Shown: positions 52,661-62,637 of the stretch, piece after piece
Layout: each line of letters opens with the position of its first letter
Position numbering within the stretch: the stretch's first letter is position 1
DNA from: Agrobacterium larrymoorei
GTDB lineage: Bacteria > Pseudomonadota > Alphaproteobacteria > Rhizobiales > Rhizobiaceae
Length of the DNA stretch: 64,000 nucleotides
Direction: 5' to 3'
NCBI RefSeq assembly: GCF_005145045.1
Contig: NZ_CP039691.1
Span: 2,864,001 to 2,928,000, forward strand
Made by a program: the position numbers and the translations under genes
Notes under the pieces: model-generated
Databases searched by the model: none
Seen by the model: only the letters and a program-made list of their open reading frames with translations
Told to the model about the DNA's origin: nothing

Positions 52661-53595
52661 CAGCCAAGCCTCGTTCCGGCAGACACCGGAGTTCCACGCA
52701 GAAAATCCGCAGCCAGCATGGGCTTGCCGCCCGCTTTTTGCAGCTTTACGAGGCGTACTGCACCACTGCCGCAGGCAATGGTCAGGTGGTCGTCGAGTGC
52801 GGCACCCGCCTCACCCATGCCTTCCGCCAGTTCGCTGGCCAGAACCTTCACGCGTTCCGGCTTGCCGTTGATCTCCATTTCGAACCATGCGCCCGGAAAG
52901 GGAGACAGGCCGCGAATGTGATTGTGCACATCCTGCGAGGCTCTGGAAAAATCGATGCGCGTTTCGCCCTTGTCGATCTTGGCGGCATAGAGCACGCCTT
53001 CCTCGGCCTGAACCGTCAGCGGCAGCTCATCGCCTTCCAGCTTCTGCATGGCCTCTCGCATCAGCCTCGCACCGGCCAGCATCAGGCTGTCATGCAGTTC
53101 GCCAGCCGTCATGTTTTCGCCGATGGCGACACGGGCGGTCAGAGCGACGGGGCCAGTATCCAGACCCTTCTCCATCTTCATCACCATCATGCCCGTTTCG
53201 GCATCGCCCGCCATGATGGCGCGCTGGATGGGAGCGGCACCGCGCCAGCGCGGTAGCAGCGAGGCGTGGCCATTATAGCAGCCAAGCCGCGTGCCATTCA
53301 AAATCGCTTCCGGCAACAGAAGGCCATAGGCCACGACCACTGCGACATCCGCAGTGAAGGCGGCAAATTGCTGACGGTCTTCGTCCGTCTTGAAGTTCAG
53401 AGGCGTTAGAACCGGAAAGCCGAGAAGCTCCGCCGCCTGATGCACGGGGGATTTTTGCAGGTCCAGCCCGCGGCGACCGCCCGGGCGTGGCGGCTGGGTA
53501 TAGACCGCCGCAATCTCATGGCCCGCTTCGGCAAGCGCGCGCAGGGTGGGCACGGAAAATTCCGGCGTTCCCATGAAAATGATACGAAGAGCCAT
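52660..53595 (-). CDS. fmt: methionyl-tRNA formyltransferase
   Basis: A 311-aa enzyme. The start motif is [15 protein letters not shown]. The catalytic [20 protein letters not shown] (~108-127) carries the Asn-His-Asp-type site, and [16 protein letters not shown] follows. The C-terminal tRNA-binding domain runs from ~205. It formylates initiator Met-tRNA. Encoded between def and truA on the minus strand. Confidence 0.97.
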   Translation of the reverse strand: MALRIIFMGTPEFSVPTLRALAEAGHEIAAVYTQPPRPGGRRGLDLQKSPVHQAAELLGFPVLTPLNFKTDEDRQQFAAFTADVAVVVAYGLLLPEAILNGTRLGCYNGHASLLPRWRGAAPIQRAIMAGDAETGMMVMKMEKGLDTGPVALTARVAIGENMTAGELHDSLMLAGARLMREAMQKLEGDELPLTVQAEEGVLYAAKIDKGETRIDFSRASQDVHNHIRGLSPFPGAWFEMEINGKPERVKVLASELAEGMGEAGAALDDHLTIACGSGAVRLVKLQKAGGKPMLAADFLRGTPVSAGTRLG

Positions 53596-53649
53596 ATCCG
53601 CCCCCTGCCCTCAACCATGCCGAACGGGCGAGCCTTGCGGCCAGCCGGA

Positions 53650-54162
53650 TCAGATATTGGCGCGGGCTGCCTTGGTGAATTTCTTGATGACCATGTCCCG
53701 CTTCAGGCGCGAAATATGGTCGATGAACAGCACGCCGTTCAGATGGTCGATCTCGTGCTGAAGGCAGGTTGCCAGAAGGCCATCGGCCTCGACGGTCTGC
53801 TGTTTGCCGTCGCGGTCGATATAGCCCACCGTCAGCGATGCCGGGCGCTCGACCTCGGCATAGTAATCCGGGATCGAAAGACAGCCTTCCTCATAGGTCG
53901 AGACATCGTCCGAAACCTTCAGGATTTCCGGATTGATGAAAACGATCGGCTTCTTTTCCTCGTCCTCGCGCGAAAGGTCGATCACCAGCATGCGGCGCGG
54001 AATGCCGACTTGAATGGCGGCAAGGCCGATGCCCGGCGCATCATACATGGTTTCCAGCATGTCGTCGGCGAGACGGGCAATCTCCGAATCCACCGTTTCG
54101 ATTGGCTTGGATTGCTGACGCAGCAGCGGATCGGGCAAAATGATAAGAGGCTTGATGGTCAT
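53650..54162 (-). CDS. def: peptide deformylase
   Basis: A 170-aa metalloenzyme. The three deformylase motifs are present: [10 protein letters not shown] (~44), EEGCLSIP (~90, metal Cys) and [10 protein letters not shown] (~133, metal His pair with catalytic Glu). It removes the formyl group from nascent N-termini. The start is at [12 protein letters not shown]; the long upstream frame is non-coding. The gene precedes fmt and is divergent from rmuC. Confidence 0.97.
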   Translation of the reverse strand: MTIKPLIILPDPLLRQQSKPIETVDSEIARLADDMLETMYDAPGIGLAAIQVGIPRRMLVIDLSREDEEKKPIVFINPEILKVSDDVSTYEEGCLSIPDYYAEVERPASLTVGYIDRDGKQQTVEADGLLATCLQHEIDHLNGVLFIDHISRLKRDMVIKKFTKAARANI

Positions 54163-54269
54163 GGCTTCCCATAACCCATCTGAATGGCGGAGGAAACGAA
54201 AAAATACTCCCGATTTCAACGCTTGAGAGTGTATAGCCGACTCATTTTCGCCTTGAGCATGTTCTTGTT

Positions 54270-54298
54270 TTGTACGAATCAGAAGAATTCTGTTAGAT
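54270..54298 (+). promoter_or_regulatory. sigma-70 promoter of rmuC
   Basis: TTGTAC (54270-54275), 17 bases, TTAGAT (54293-54298). It predicts transcription starting at or within a few bases of the rmuC ATG, and no ribosome binding site is visible. Confidence 0.45.
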
Positions 54299-54304
54299 TG
54301 GCTC

Positions 54305-55501
54305 ATGAACATTGATCTCGATGCCCTCGGCAGCACGGCTTTCAGTCTCGGAACAGTCCATATTTCGGTCGGCGCGGTTCTTTTCGTGCTGGCTTTCATT
54401 GGGTTGATCATCGTCTTCTTTTTGCTGCGCAAACCGCCAGCGCCCGACCAGTCTCGTGAAGACTTGGCGGAGCTTTTGAAGACACAGGCGGAGCTTCAGG
54501 GCCGCATCGCTGCCATGGCCGATACGTTTTCCGCCCGCCAGAACGAGATGAGCCAGACGCTGAACGAACGCCTCGACGGCATGTCGCAACGCCTTGGCAC
54601 GACGCTGACGGAACAGACGCGCTCCACCCACGAGAACCTCAGCAAGCTGCAAGAGCGGCTGGCCGTCATCGATGCGGCGCAGGGCAATATTCAGGATCTG
54701 GCAAAGGACGTAATCGGGCTTCAGGCGATCCTTTCCAACAAGCAGACGCGCGGCGCTTTTGGACAGGCACGCATGGAGGCGCTGATTGCGGATGCACTGC
54801 CCAACGGCGCGTACCAGCTGCAACCGACCCTTTCGAATGGTTTCCGGCCCGATTGTACGATCAAGATGCCGAACAATGCGCCGCCATTGGTCATCGACGC
54901 GAAGTTTCCTCTGGAGGCGTGGAACGCGCTGAAGGCGGATGAATCGCCGGATGCCAAGCGCGCGGCGACCCAACAGTTTCGTCGCGATATGGAGGTTCAT
55001 ATCCGCGATGTGGCCGAAAAATATCTGATTACCGGCGAAACGCAGGACACCGCCTTCATCTTCGTGCCATCGGAATCCATCTTTGCCGATATTCATCAGC
55101 ACTTCGAATATCTGGTGCAGCGGGCGCATCGCGCGCGCGTGGTGATCGTGTCGCCCTCCCTCCTCATGCTCTCGGTTCAGGTCATTCAATCGGTGTTGAA
55201 GGACCAGCGGATGCGCGAGCAGGCACATCTCATTCAGGGCGAAGTGGCGCTGTTGATGGATGATGTGCGGCGGCTGGATGAGCGGACACGCAAGCTGCAA
55301 ACCCATTTCGGGCAGGCGCAGAAGGATGTCGATATGATGCTGACCTCCTCCGAAAAAGTGCTGGCGCGCGGCGGCAAGATCGGTAGCCTCGACTTTTCGC
55401 CGGTCATGAAGGAAGTTCCGCATTCCGAATCGGAGCATTTGCGGCGCATAGCCGATGCGCGGTCCGGTGCTACCAAGCTTCGCGTGGTGGATGATGAGTA
55501 G
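54305..55501 (+). CDS. rmuC: DNA recombination protein RmuC
   Basis: A 398-aa protein with one N-terminal membrane helix ([20 protein letters not shown]). A coiled coil follows (~60-140, many Gln, Glu and Leu), then the RmuC nuclease-like domain ([49 protein letters not shown]). It limits inversions at short repeats in E. coli. It has a promoter very close to its start and possibly no leader. Confidence 0.94.
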   Translation: MNIDLDALGSTAFSLGTVHISVGAVLFVLAFIGLIIVFFLLRKPPAPDQSREDLAELLKTQAELQGRIAAMADTFSARQNEMSQTLNERLDGMSQRLGTTLTEQTRSTHENLSKLQERLAVIDAAQGNIQDLAKDVIGLQAILSNKQTRGAFGQARMEALIADALPNGAYQLQPTLSNGFRPDCTIKMPNNAPPLVIDAKFPLEAWNALKADESPDAKRAATQQFRRDMEVHIRDVAEKYLITGETQDTAFIFVPSESIFADIHQHFEYLVQRAHRARVVIVSPSLLMLSVQVIQSVLKDQRMREQAHLIQGEVALLMDDVRRLDERTRKLQTHFGQAQKDVDMMLTSSEKVLARGGKIGSLDFSPVMKEVPHSESEHLRRIADARSGATKLRVVDDE

Positions 55502-55594
55502 CTTCTGTTGACGAAAAATCGGTTTCCGATTCCGGTGCCAATGCGGTAGCAATGGCGTCTACCGTTTCAACATTTGCCTTTGGATCGACCTCGC

Positions 55595-56494
55595 ATGATT
55601 ACTGTTTTCGGCTCCATCAACATGGACCTCGTCGCCACCTCCGAACGCCTGCCAAAGCCCGGCGAGACGGTGACGGGCAAAAGCTTTTCCACCGCAGCAG
55701 GCGGCAAGGGCGCCAATCAGGCGCTGGCCGCACGCCGTGCGGGAGCCGAGGTGAAAATGGCGGGCGCGGTTGGTGACGATACATTCGCCGCACCGGCGCT
55801 GACGCTGCTGCGCGATGCGCGCGCCGATCTATCGCTGGTCAAGACGGTTGCCGAGCCGACAGGGACAGCCGTGATCCTCATCGGCGAGGGTGGCGAGAAC
55901 ATGATTTCGGTCATCCCGGCTGCAAATGGCACGGTTTCGCCCGAGGACGCTACGCGCGCCGTTTCGCAGATGAGCGAAGGCGACACGCTGATGCTCCAGT
56001 TCGAAATTCCGGCAGATGCTATCGAAGCCTCGCTGAAGGCGGCAAAGGCCAAGCGGGTAACGACGATCATCAACACCGCACCTTTGACTGCCGATGCTGC
56101 CCGCCTCTCGCGCCTCGCGGATATCGTCATTGCCAATGAGACCGAGTTCGAGCTTCTCATCGGCAAGAACGGTCTGTCATCTGCTGATCGTGAGAAGGAA
56201 ATCGTAGCGCTTCATGGCGAGACCAGCCAGACGCTGATCGTCACACTCGGAGCCGAAGGCGTTATCGCCATTCGCAATGGCAAGGTGTTCAAGGCGCAAG
56301 GGCTGAAGATCGAGCCGGTCGATACGGTTGGTGCAGGCGATACGTTCTGCGGCTATCTGGCGGCAAGTCTGGATGCCGGGCATGATTTCGAAAAGGCTCT
56401 GCGCCGGGCTGCCGTGGCCGGTTCGCTGGCATGCACTCGAGAGGGTGCACAGCCTTCGATACCGGTTGCAGCGGATGTGGATGCGAAGGTTTGA
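55595..56494 (+). CDS. rbsK: ribokinase
   Basis: A 299-aa PfkB kinase. The start is at MITVFGSINMDLVATSERLP. Ribokinase motifs: STAAGGKGANQALAA (~36-50), NETEFELLIG, and the C-terminal DTVGAGDTFCGYLAA with the catalytic Asp (~250). It phosphorylates ribose after uptake or nucleoside breakdown. No ribose transporter is adjacent; a DeoR regulator lies about 1 kb downstream. The longer frame from 55574 lacks support. Confidence 0.93.
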   Translation: MITVFGSINMDLVATSERLPKPGETVTGKSFSTAAGGKGANQALAARRAGAEVKMAGAVGDDTFAAPALTLLRDARADLSLVKTVAEPTGTAVILIGEGGENMISVIPAANGTVSPEDATRAVSQMSEGDTLMLQFEIPADAIEASLKAAKAKRVTTIINTAPLTADAARLSRLADIVIANETEFELLIGKNGLSSADREKEIVALHGETSQTLIVTLGAEGVIAIRNGKVFKAQGLKIEPVDTVGAGDTFCGYLAASLDAGHDFEKALRRAAVAGSLACTREGAQPSIPVAADVDAKV

Positions 56495-56540
56495 CTGGTT
56501 TGAGCTGATCATTCATCAGCGTTCCGGCGGCGTGTGAGGC

Positions 56541-56700
56541 TTACCCCCCTCTGCCCTGCCGGGCATCTCCCCCTCAGGTGGGGAGATCGGCGAGACGCAC
56601 CATCTCACCTCACCGGCAACGTTAGAGACGGGCGAGCGCTAATCACGAATTGATCTCCCCCCCTTGAGGGGGAGATGTCCGGCAGGACAGAGGGGGTGAG
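56541..56700. repeat. long inverted-repeat intergenic element
   Basis: Outer arms TTACCCCCCTCTGCCCTGCC and GGCAGGACAGAGGGGGTGAG pair, as do CATCTCCCCCTCA and TGAGGGGGAGATG, around a short centre. It forms a strong ~160-base cruciform or RNA hairpin between rbsK and the NUDIX gene. A rhizobial dispersed element by appearance. Confidence 0.8.
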
Positions 56701-56767
56701 CCACGCCTGCTGCTTCGAATATTTTTCCGAGAAGCCCAATAGACCAAAGGCAGCAAGCCTCGCTCTC

Positions 56768-57355
56768 TTACTGCCCCCCAAACACATTCAACGCCGCATA
56801 TTGCAACAGCATGATCGTCTTGCCATCGCGAATGGCCCCGGACGCAATCATTGCCAAAGCCTTATCGATCCCGATTTCCAGAACGGCGATATCCTCACCC
56901 TCTTCCTCATTGCCGCCGCCTTCAGACGTTCTGTCTCCAGGTTGATATTCGCCGACGAAGAAATGCAGTCTTTCGGTCACTGAACCGGGGCTCATGAAGG
57001 CGTCGAAGATCTGGCGGACGTGGCGGACCTTGAAGCCGGTTTCTTCTTCCGTTTCGGCACGGATACGCGCTTCGGGTTCTGCATTGTCGAGCAATCCGGC
57101 GGGCGCTTCGATCAACAGGTCATCATGACCGTTGACGAAGGCGGGGTAGCGGAATTGTCTGGTGAGGATGACCGTACGGCGGGTGGGGTCGTAGAGCAGG
57201 ATCGTTGCGCCATTGCCGCGATCATAGGTCTCGCGCGATTGCTGCTGCCAGCTGCCGTCTTCTCGCAAAAAGGAAAAGGTCGTCTTCTTCAACAGGTACC
57301 AGTCGTCTGACAGGACCTTGACGTCTTCGATCTTGATACGGTGTGCGATGCTCAT
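56768..57355 (-). CDS. NUDIX hydrolase (NudK/ADP-ribose pyrophosphatase-like)
   Basis: A 195-aa protein. The start is MSIAHRIKIEDVKVL. The Nudix box is GLLDNAEPEARIRAETEEETG, in which the usual Arg-Glu before xxEE is Ala-Glu. The upstream ILTRQFRYPAFVNGH and later MSPGSVTERLHFFVGEY fit the GDP-mannose/ADP-ribose type (NudK/NudF). It hydrolyses a nucleoside diphosphate linked to another group. Divergent from the DeoR regulator, which may control it. Confidence 0.9.
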   Translation of the reverse strand: MSIAHRIKIEDVKVLSDDWYLLKKTTFSFLREDGSWQQQSRETYDRGNGATILLYDPTRRTVILTRQFRYPAFVNGHDDLLIEAPAGLLDNAEPEARIRAETEEETGFKVRHVRQIFDAFMSPGSVTERLHFFVGEYQPGDRTSEGGGNEEEGEDIAVLEIGIDKALAMIASGAIRDGKTIMLLQYAALNVFGGQ

Positions 57356-57400
57356 GAAAATTCCCCAGTCGATTCCGTTGTGGTGGACATAGCGGCAATT

Positions 57401-57437
57401 TCGTGCAATCTCGTGCAGAGTCAAGAAAATTCGTGCA
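57401..57437. promoter_or_regulatory. phased TCGTGCA repeats (DeoR-type operator candidate)
   Basis: TCGTGCA occurs at 57401, 57411 and 57431, i.e. at steps of exactly 10 and 20 bases, on one DNA face, within the 100-base gap between the divergent NUDIX and DeoR genes. Confidence 0.55.
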
Positions 57438-57455
57438 AGTAAGCGGATACGCCAG

Positions 57456-58211
57456 ATGCTGACATCGGAACGCAAGGAACTCATCCAACAACGCCTCAGA
57501 GAAGAAGGGCGACTCGTTGCCAAGAGCTTCAGCCAGCAATTGGGCGTTTCCGAAGACACGATACGTCGTGATCTGAGGGAACTGGCGAAGGACGGTCTGC
57601 TGCAAAGGGTTCATGGGGGCGCGCTGCCCGCTTCTCCCGCTATTGCGGATTACAGTGCGCGCGAAGAGATCGCATCTGCTGCCAAGATCAAGCTCGGGCG
57701 CGCGGCTGCAAAGTTGATCAAGCCCGGACAGATCGTCTTTCTCGATGGCGGGACCACGAACCTTCAGCTTGCCAGGCATTTGCCGCTGGACCTGCACGCG
57801 ACCATCATCACCCACAGCCCGAGCATCGCCGTCGAGCTTGCCCGTCATCCGTTCGTGGAGTTGGAGTTGATCGGCGGTCGTCTTTTCAAACACTCTATCG
57901 TCACGATGGGTGCTGCAAGCGCGGAAGCCATTTCAGGCATTCGGGCGGACATGTTTTTTATGGGGGCGACAGGCGTCCATGCCGAAGCGGGGGTAACGAC
58001 GGGCAACAGGGATGAAGCCGCGATCAAGAGGCTGATTGCACAACGATCTGCGGAAACGATCCTGATTGCCACCGGAGACAAGCTCGGGGCCGCATCGCCC
58101 TATTCCATCATACCTATGGCAGAGATAGCAACGCTTGTAACGGAGGAGGGTTTGCCCGATACCGTACTGCAAGCAATCAAAGCGGCAGGTCCCTCAGTCC
58201 TTCAGGTTTGA
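57456..58211 (+). CDS. DeoR/GlpR-family transcriptional regulator
   Basis: A 251-aa repressor. The N-terminal helix-turn-helix is VAKSFSQQLGVSEDTIRRDL, followed by the DeoR signature ELAKDGLLQRVHGGAL (~45-60). The C-terminal sugar-phosphate sensor has IVFLDGGTTNLQLARHLP (~93) and FMGATGVHAEAGVTTGNRDE. It should respond to a phosphorylated sugar. It is divergent from the NUDIX gene with phased repeats between them, suggesting autoregulation and control of that gene. Confidence 0.92.
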   Translation: MLTSERKELIQQRLREEGRLVAKSFSQQLGVSEDTIRRDLRELAKDGLLQRVHGGALPASPAIADYSAREEIASAAKIKLGRAAAKLIKPGQIVFLDGGTTNLQLARHLPLDLHATIITHSPSIAVELARHPFVELELIGGRLFKHSIVTMGAASAEAISGIRADMFFMGATGVHAEAGVTTGNRDEAAIKRLIAQRSAETILIATGDKLGAASPYSIIPMAEIATLVTEEGLPDTVLQAIKAAGPSVLQV

Positions 58212-58241
58212 GAACGCATCGCGCGGCAACTCCGCCAAGGC

Positions 58242-58940
58242 TCAAACCTTGAGGAAGGTCAGATAGGCAGAGCTGCGGCCTTCGCGCTTGGCCTTGTTTT
58301 CATAGCGCGTGCCGGGCCAGTTATCATAGGGCGTCAGCCAGTCGGCGGAGGTTTTTGCCGTCCACTCGAAGCCGCCATGGCGGGCGCAGTGCTGGAGTGT
58401 CCAATTGATATAGGTGTCGATATCCGAGGCAAAGTAGAACTTGCCGCCGGGCTTCAGCACGCGGTGGAAACGAGCAAGATTGACGTCCGAGACGAAGCGG
58501 CGCTTCCAGTGCTTTTTCTTCGGCCAGGGGTCGGGATAAAGCAGATCGACGTGATCGAGACAGGCATCCGGCAGCCAGTCCAGCAATTGCGTGGCGTCAT
58601 CGTCATAGAGACGGATGTTCATCAATTCCTGTTCGCGCACCGCGCCTAAGAGCTTGGCCATGGAATTGACGAAGGGCTCGACACCGATAAAGCCGGTGGA
58701 GGGATTTTCTGCCGCGCGATGAACCAGATGCTCACCACCACCGAAGCCGATTTCAAGGCGGAGGGACTTCACGTCTGCGGGAAACAGCGCGGCCAGCGGC
58801 GTCGGTGCTGGCGTCGAGAGATCGACCTTCAGCAGCGGCAGAAGGTTTTCGATGCTGTCTACCTGCTGGTTGCGCAGCGGCTTGCCCTTGCGCCTGCCAT
58901 AGAACGCTTCCGTTGACCGTGAACGTCGCTCTTCCGTCAT
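58242..58940 (-). CDS. trmB: tRNA (guanine-N7-)-methyltransferase
   Basis: A 232-aa class I SAM methyltransferase. SAM loop [19 protein letters not shown] (~65), acidic [10 protein letters not shown], and the TrmB signature [16 protein letters not shown] (~138-153). The start is set at [15 protein letters not shown]. It makes m7G46 in tRNA. It follows metK on the same strand, which supplies its methyl donor. Confidence 0.95.
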   Translation of the reverse strand: MTEERRSRSTEAFYGRRKGKPLRNQQVDSIENLLPLLKVDLSTPAPTPLAALFPADVKSLRLEIGFGGGEHLVHRAAENPSTGFIGVEPFVNSMAKLLGAVREQELMNIRLYDDDATQLLDWLPDACLDHVDLLYPDPWPKKKHWKRRFVSDVNLARFHRVLKPGGKFYFASDIDTYINWTLQHCARHGGFEWTAKTSADWLTPYDNWPGTRYENKAKREGRSSAYLTFLKV

Positions 58941-59048
58941 CTCAACTCTCAAACACAATAGATGAACCCGCACCGTACCGTTTCATCGGCGCGGTGCGGG
59001 TTTCGAAGTTTCAGACGATATCTATCAATCAAAGCCCGTTTGCAAGCC

Positions 59049-60314
59049 TCAAGCGGCTTTCAACGCTTCCTTGAGCGGCTTTACCAGATCCACCTTCTCC
59101 CAGGAGAAGGAGCCATCGCGACCAGCCTTGCGACCGAAATGGCCGTAGGAAGAGGTCTTGGCATAGATCGGCTTGTTGAGGTCGAGGTGACGGCGGATGC
59201 CGGATGGCGACAGGTCCATGACCTTGCGGATCGCGGCCTCGACTTCGTCTTCGCTGACCTTCCCCGTCTGGTGCAGATCGACATAGACCGACAGCGGCTG
59301 GGCGACGCCGATTGCGTAGGACAGCTGGATGGTGCAGCGGTCTGCAAGGCCTGCGGCCACGACGTTCTTTGCGAGATAACGCGCTGCGTAAGCTGCGGAA
59401 CGGTCAACCTTCGTCGTATCCTTGCCGGAGAATGCGCCGCCGCCGTGAGGTGCAGCACCGCCATAGGTGTCCACGATGATCTTGCGACCGGTGAGACCAG
59501 CATCACCATCCGGGCCGCCGATAACGAACTTGCCGGTTGGGTTGATGTACCACATGCAATCATCGGCAATCTTCAGATCGCCAAGGGCTTCGCGAATGTA
59601 AGGCTCGACGACTGTGCGAACCTTCTTGGAATCCCAGCTTGCATCCAGATGCTGCGTGGAGAGAACGATGGAGACGGCTTCGGACGCCTTGCCATCCACG
59701 TAACGGACAGTGACCTGGCTCTTGGCATCGGGGCCGAGCTTGGCCGCTTCGCCTTCACCGCCCTTGCGGGCATTGGCGAGCAGCTGAAGAATGCGGTGCG
59801 AGTAATAGATCGGGGCCGGCATGAGGTCCGGCGTTTCCTTGCAGGCGTAACCGAACATGATGCCCTGGTCGCCCGCGCCTTCGTCGCCCTGCTTGTCGGC
59901 AGCGTTATCCACGCCCTGCGCGATATCTGCGGACTGCGGATGCAGCAGAACGTCGATCTTGGCGGTCTTCCAATGGAAGCCGTCCTGTTCGTAACCGATG
60001 TCGCGGATGGCCTTGCGGGCTGCCGACTTGAACTTGGATGGGTTGATCATCGGATGACCAGCCGCGTCTTTTACGACGTTGCCGTCCTTGTCCTTCTTCA
60101 AAAGCGTATCGGGAACGCGCACTTCACCGGCAATGACCACGCGGTTGGTGGTTGCCAGCGTTTCGCAGGCGATGCGAACAGTCCACGGATCAACGCCGGT
60201 CTTGGCGGCCTCACGATAAATCAGATCGACGATTTCATCGGAAATACGGTCGCAAACCTTGTCAGGATGACCTTCAGCGACGGATTCGCTGGTGAACAGG
60301 TAGTTAGCGCGCAT
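59049..60314 (-). CDS. metK: S-adenosylmethionine synthetase
   Basis: A 421-aa enzyme making SAM from methionine and ATP. Signatures: [19 protein letters not shown] at the start, [12 protein letters not shown] (~125), [19 protein letters not shown] (~280). It is slightly longer than the E. coli enzyme, as usual in rhizobia. The ATG lies after GAGGGGAATC. No SAM riboswitch was found in its leader, but an A/T-rich dyad lies upstream. Confidence 0.97.
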   Translation of the reverse strand: MRANYLFTSESVAEGHPDKVCDRISDEIVDLIYREAAKTGVDPWTVRIACETLATTNRVVIAGEVRVPDTLLKKDKDGNVVKDAAGHPMINPSKFKSAARKAIRDIGYEQDGFHWKTAKIDVLLHPQSADIAQGVDNAADKQGDEGAGDQGIMFGYACKETPDLMPAPIYYSHRILQLLANARKGGEGEAAKLGPDAKSQVTVRYVDGKASEAVSIVLSTQHLDASWDSKKVRTVVEPYIREALGDLKIADDCMWYINPTGKFVIGGPDGDAGLTGRKIIVDTYGGAAPHGGGAFSGKDTTKVDRSAAYAARYLAKNVVAAGLADRCTIQLSYAIGVAQPLSVYVDLHQTGKVSEDEVEAAIRKVMDLSPSGIRRHLDLNKPIYAKTSSYGHFGRKAGRDGSFSWEKVDLVKPLKEALKAA

Positions 60315-60386
60315 GCGGGATTCCCCTCAAAGAACAGGTCTGTGCGTTGTGTTAGTCATTTTGCCGCAAAAAAACAAGGACACAAC

Positions 60387-60409
60387 GACATAAATATATC
60401 TTTATATCG
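60387..60409 (-). promoter_or_regulatory. A/T-rich dyad upstream of metK
   Basis: GACATAAATATATCTTTATATC contains ATAAA-N6-TTTAT. It could be an operator for an ArsR-type methionine-pathway regulator (SahR-like), but the match is untested. Confidence 0.35.
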
Positions 60410-60439
60410 GAATTCCTACCCAATGGTTACGCAACAAAA

Positions 60440-60463
60440 AACGGCCCCGAAGGGCCGTTCAGT
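60440..60463 (-). terminator. rho-independent terminator of PraR-like gene
   Basis: Stem ACGGCCC / GGGCCGT with a short CGA loop. On the minus strand it is followed by TTTTTTG. Confidence 0.85.
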
Positions 60464-60487
60464 CAAGCTTGGACTGTAAAGCCGAGC

Positions 60488-60907
60488 TTACTCAGCGTCG
60501 CCTTCGGCAGCGAGAGCCTTCACCAGATCCACGATACGGCGGCGGACCTTCGGATCGCTGATCTTGACGAAAGCGCGGTTCAGCTGAAGACCTTCCGAAG
60601 AGGACAGGAAATCAACGACGTAGTTGGAGCTGGATGCTTCAGCCATGCCGGAAGCGGAATTCGGCTGCTCGCCCGGTGCATCTTCGAAGAAGAAGGAAAC
60701 CGGAACGTTGAGAATGCCGGAGATGTTCTGAAGACGGCTTGCGCCAACGCGGTTGGTGCCCTTTTCGTACTTCTGAATCTGCTGAAAGGTAATGCCGAGG
60801 CTCTCGCCCAGCTTTTCCTGGCTCATGCCAAGCATGGTGCGGCGCAGGCGGATGCGGCTGCCGACATGAATGTCGATCGGGTTAGGTTTCTTTTTGTTCT
60901 CTATCAT
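60488..60907 (-). CDS. praR: XRE-family regulator (PraR/PhrR-like)
   Basis: A 139-aa cytosolic regulator. The HTH_3 domain spans ~16-70 (RIRLRRTMLGMSQEKLGESL, GITFQQIQKYEKGTNRVGAS). A C-terminal helix (VKALAAEGDAE) follows a Ser/Asn-rich linker. In rhizobia a regulator of this size and position, between metK and lnt, is PraR (quorum-sensing and biofilm regulator) or PhrR (acid-induced). The symbol rests on similarity and synteny recalled, not on a search. It has its own terminator before metK. Confidence 0.8.
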   Translation of the reverse strand: MIENKKKPNPIDIHVGSRIRLRRTMLGMSQEKLGESLGITFQQIQKYEKGTNRVGASRLQNISGILNVPVSFFFEDAPGEQPNSASGMAEASSSNYVVDFLSSSEGLQLNRAFVKISDPKVRRRIVDLVKALAAEGDAE

Positions 60908-61047
60908 TTTTTATTCCTGACATCCTGTTGTCGGAGTTGTTCATCCCAAAACGCAAAATCATCGAGGTTGGATCAGTGCAATATGCCCCCATATCACTTG
61001 CGTTGTACAACCTGTCCAACGCACTATGCAATTTTAGGGGTTTTTGG

Positions 61048-62637
61048 TCAATTCTTGCGTTTGACTAAACCAGACCGAGAAATCGCGCCAACCGACAGCA
61101 TTGTTATAAAGAACAACCAAAAGTGCATTTTACGGGTATCGCTGGTGAGAGCGCCAGATGCCAATCTACTTAAAGTAGAATCGATTATTCCCGTTTGGCC
61201 ATAGTCAAGCCCTGCGTCAATTTGCCCCAGTGGGTCAATTATGGCCGAAACTCCGGTATTGGCCGCGCGAATCACCGGCAGTCCCGTTTCAACCGCACGT
61301 ATGCGTGCCTGCTGAAAATGCTGATACGGCCCGGGCGTATTGCCAAACCAGCCGTCATTGGTGACGTTGACGATGGCCTGGGCTGAGGCAATATCGGCGG
61401 GCACCTCTTGCGGGAAGATGATCTCGTAGCAGATGAAGGAATAAAGCTTCCTGCCGGACGGAAGCGTGATCGGCGTGCGGGTGGCAGCGGGAGAAAACCC
61501 GCCGGGCAGATCGATGATGTTCTCTATGCCGAAGCGGTGCAGGATATTTTCGAAGGGAACATATTCACCGAAGGGCACAAGGTGGACCTTATCGGTCGCG
61601 CCGATGATCTGACCCTGGCTATCGACTGCATAGACGGAATTGTAATAGCGAGGCGGGCGGCCCGCACCCGCATCCTCCATGCGCACGGCACCGGTCAGCA
61701 GAATTTGTCCATCTTCCAGCGTCTTGGCAATCTCCTCCAGCGCATCCGGGTTCTGCGTCAGAATGAAAGGAACGGAGGTCTCCGGCCAGACGATGATATC
61801 CGGACGCTTCTTACCAGCGGCTGGCGGCAGGGCCGAAAGCCTAAGGTGTTCCTGAAAGATCTCGGCGCGATCCGCGTTCAGCATCTTGCGAGACTGGTCG
61901 ATGCTGGGCTGCACGATCCTGACGGTCAGCCCATCCGCTGCGTCTGGAACAGGCTGATTGAGACGGTAGGCTCCGTAACCCAGATGGACGGCCATGAGAA
62001 GGAGCGCGACGGAGAGGCCGGGCACCATACCGCGACGGGTGCCGAGAAGCGCGGGGCTTGCAAACACGAAGACCGCCAGTATCGACATGCCGAAAATGCC
62101 GATGAGATTGGAGGTCTGCATCATCAGCGGAACCGGCATGATGCCATAACCGATCGCGTTCCAGGGAAAGCCCGTCGCCAAGAAGCTGCGCAGCCATTCG
62201 ATAAGTCCGAAAGAGGCGGCCAGCGCGGCAATCCGGCCCCAGCCGTCCGACCAGAGAAGATTGGCCAGCATGACGGCGAAGCCATAGAAGATGGCGAGGC
62301 AGGCTGGCAGGCCAAGAATGGCGAGCGGCAGAGCCCAGGCGAATTCATCCGCCTCCAGAAGCAGCGCATTGCCCAGCCACCAGAGCCCGGCGACGAAGTA
62401 ACCGAGACCGAATATCCAGCCGAGCAGAAAGGCGCGCCATGCGCGGGAAAGCACGCCACCTTCAGGGCTTCCGGTCGTTCCATCCAGAAGCCAGACGAGA
62501 AGGGTAAAAGAGACGAAAAGCGTGGCAAAAAAACCGAATGGCGGTAGAGCGAAAGCGCCTATGGCACCAGCGCCAAGCGCAATGAGAAAGCGGCTGAAAC
62601 CACTGCTCAACATGATCGTGCCCGCGAGCCGCTCCAT
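61048..62637 (-). CDS. lnt: apolipoprotein N-acyltransferase
   Basis: A 529-aa inner-membrane enzyme. Six or more N-terminal helices (~10-205) are followed by a periplasmic nitrilase-like domain (~230-495). The catalytic triad is visible: IVWPETSVPF (Glu), DKVHLVPFGEYVPF (Lys) and SFICYEIIFP (Cys). A final helix closes the protein. It adds the third acyl chain to lipoproteins. It lies between corC and the PraR-like gene, as in other rhizobia. Confidence 0.96.
   Translation of the reverse strand: MERLAGTIMLSSGFSRFLIALGAGAIGAFALPPFGFFATLFVSFTLLVWLLDGTTGSPEGGVLSRAWRAFLLGWIFGLGYFVAGLWWLGNALLLEADEFAWALPLAILGLPACLAIFYGFAVMLANLLWSDGWGRIAALAASFGLIEWLRSFLATGFPWNAIGYGIMPVPLMMQTSNLIGIFGMSILAVFVFASPALLGTRRGMVPGLSVALLLMAVHLGYGAYRLNQPVPDAADGLTVRIVQPSIDQSRKMLNADRAEIFQEHLRLSALPPAAGKKRPDIIVWPETSVPFILTQNPDALEEIAKTLEDGQILLTGAVRMEDAGAGRPPRYYNSVYAVDSQGQIIGATDKVHLVPFGEYVPFENILHRFGIENIIDLPGGFSPAATRTPITLPSGRKLYSFICYEIIFPQEVPADIASAQAIVNVTNDGWFGNTPGPYQHFQQARIRAVETGLPVIRAANTGVSAIIDPLGQIDAGLDYGQTGIIDSTLSRLASGALTSDTRKMHFWLFFITMLSVGAISRSGLVKRKN

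Noticed and set aside
60315..60440. SAM riboswitch before metK
   Set aside because: No conserved SAM-I or SAM-II core or pseudoknot elements could be found.
58962..60479. 505-codon plus-strand frame opposite metK
   Set aside because: Shadow frame; metK motifs on the minus strand are unmistakable.
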